A stretch of 64,000 bases of DNA, from NCBI RefSeq assembly GCF_024746795.1, contig NZ_CP080524.1, positions 5,682,001 to 5,746,000 on the forward strand, written 5' to 3'. Shown here piece after piece: positions 63,541 through 64,000 of this stretch (position 1 is the stretch's first letter; each line of letters opens with the position of its first letter). Below the pieces are notes generated by a model that worked only from the letters and a program-made list of their open reading frames with translations, searched no databases and was not told the origin of the DNA. The translations under genes and the position numbers were made by a program. This DNA is from Mesorhizobium sp. AR10 (GTDB taxonomy: Bacteria > Pseudomonadota > Alphaproteobacteria > Rhizobiales > Rhizobiaceae).

Positions 63541-64000
63541 TCAGAACGTCTCGACCCAAGGCCGAAGCTCGACCTCGAAACTCCAGGCGCTGCGATGCTG
63601 ACGATGAACAGCGAAATAGGTCTCGGCGATCGCATCGGGCGACAGCTGGCTATCCGGCCGGTCGGGTTTTTTTCCGGACGGCTCGATCTGGCCGTCAATG
63701 ATGAAATGCGCGACATGGATGTTCTTCGGCGAAAGCTCGCGCGCCATGGACTGCGCCAGGCCGCGCAGGCCGAATTTCGGCATGGCAAAGCCGGCCGAGC
63801 CTGGAAAGCCCTTGATGCTGGCGGAGGCGCCGGTGAACAGGATCGAGCCGGAGCCGCGGACAAGCAGCCGACGCGCCGCCTGCTGGCCGACCAGGAAGCC
63901 ACCATAGGCGCCAACCAGCAAGGCCTGCTTGACCGCATCGGGATCGATCTCGGCGATCGGTCCGCGCGTGCGCCCGCTGGCATTGAACACTGCAAGTGCC
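63541..64000 (-). CDS. SDR family oxidoreductase (N-terminus cut by window end)
   Basis: The last 153 codons (stop included) of a short-chain dehydrogenase; the frame is open to the window edge. Visible parts are AVFNASGRTRGP (NNAG-equivalent region), ILFTGASASIKG (active-site strand with Ser) and FAMPKFGLRGLAQSMAREL, where the catalytic Tyr position of YxxxK is changed to F-A-M-P-K-F. The usual YxxxK is thus not intact, a deviation seen in some atypical SDRs. The likely role cannot be given from a fragment. Confidence 0.75.
   Translation of the reverse strand, partial: ALAVFNASGRTRGPIAEIDPDAVKQALLVGAYGGFLVGQQAARRLLVRGSGSILFTGASASIKGFPGSAGFAMPKFGLRGLAQSMARELSPKNIHVAHFIIDGQIEPSGKKPDRPDSQLSPDAIAETYFAVHRQHRSAWSFEVELRPWVETF

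Overview
The window looks like chromosome from a soil/rhizosphere alphaproteobacterium close to Mesorhizobium (Phyllobacteriaceae). The reasons are the high GC content, tightly packed operons, several ABC importers, a type II (Brucella/Mesorhizobium-like) lumazine synthase behind an FMN riboswitch, and several families of GC-rich palindromic intergenic repeats. The genus is an inference from gene content, not a database match. I see no rRNA, tRNA, CRISPR or prophage.

1-2404: the tail of a sugar ABC transporter ATPase and two short-chain dehydrogenases, the end of a sugar/polyol operon. 2826-29194: an almost continuous methylated-amine catabolic island. It has a TMAO-type ABC importer (tmoX-V-W), trimethylamine monooxygenase (tmm), a divergent XRE-cupin regulator, a four-gene dimethylamine monooxygenase operon (dmmDABC), three tiny membrane proteins with an APC permease, two hypothetical membrane proteins, N-methylglutamate synthase (mgsABC), gamma-glutamylmethylamide synthetase (gmaS), N-methylglutamate dehydrogenase (mgdABCD) and TMAO demethylase (tdm). 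Together they would take TMA or TMAO to dimethylamine, monomethylamine, gamma-glutamylmethylamide, N-methylglutamate and finally glutamate plus C1 units. A shared AATTTCAY-type motif lies before tmoX, tmm, dmmD, the small-membrane-protein operon and tdm, suggesting one regulon.

29216-30260: an IS630-type insertion sequence dropped between tdm and its terminator. 30570-37024: a second probable amine module with an APC permease, a trimethylamine-dehydrogenase-like flavoprotein lacking several TMADH active-site residues, an MttB-like methyltransferase without pyrrolysine, and a BetI-like TetR regulator. A perfect 13-bp dyad lies immediately before the flavoprotein gene. 37122-40094: an LLM flavin monooxygenase and an aldehyde dehydrogenase. 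40149-45449: a TetR-controlled RND efflux system. 45840-47480: an acyl-CoA synthetase.

47671-57049: a SorC-type regulator, a bifunctional class II aldolase/SDR, a sugar ABC importer, and divergent mtnK-mtnA (methylthioribose kinase and methylthioribose-1-phosphate isomerase). I read this as an uptake and salvage module for 5-methylthioribose or 5-deoxyribose. A perfect 12-bp dyad sits in the divergent promoter. 57268-60555: FMN riboswitch-ribH2, class II fructose-bisphosphate aldolase and a 2-oxoglutarate/Fe(II) oxygenase-family protein. 60700-63369: a methionine importer (metQNI). 63541-64000: an SDR cut by the window end.
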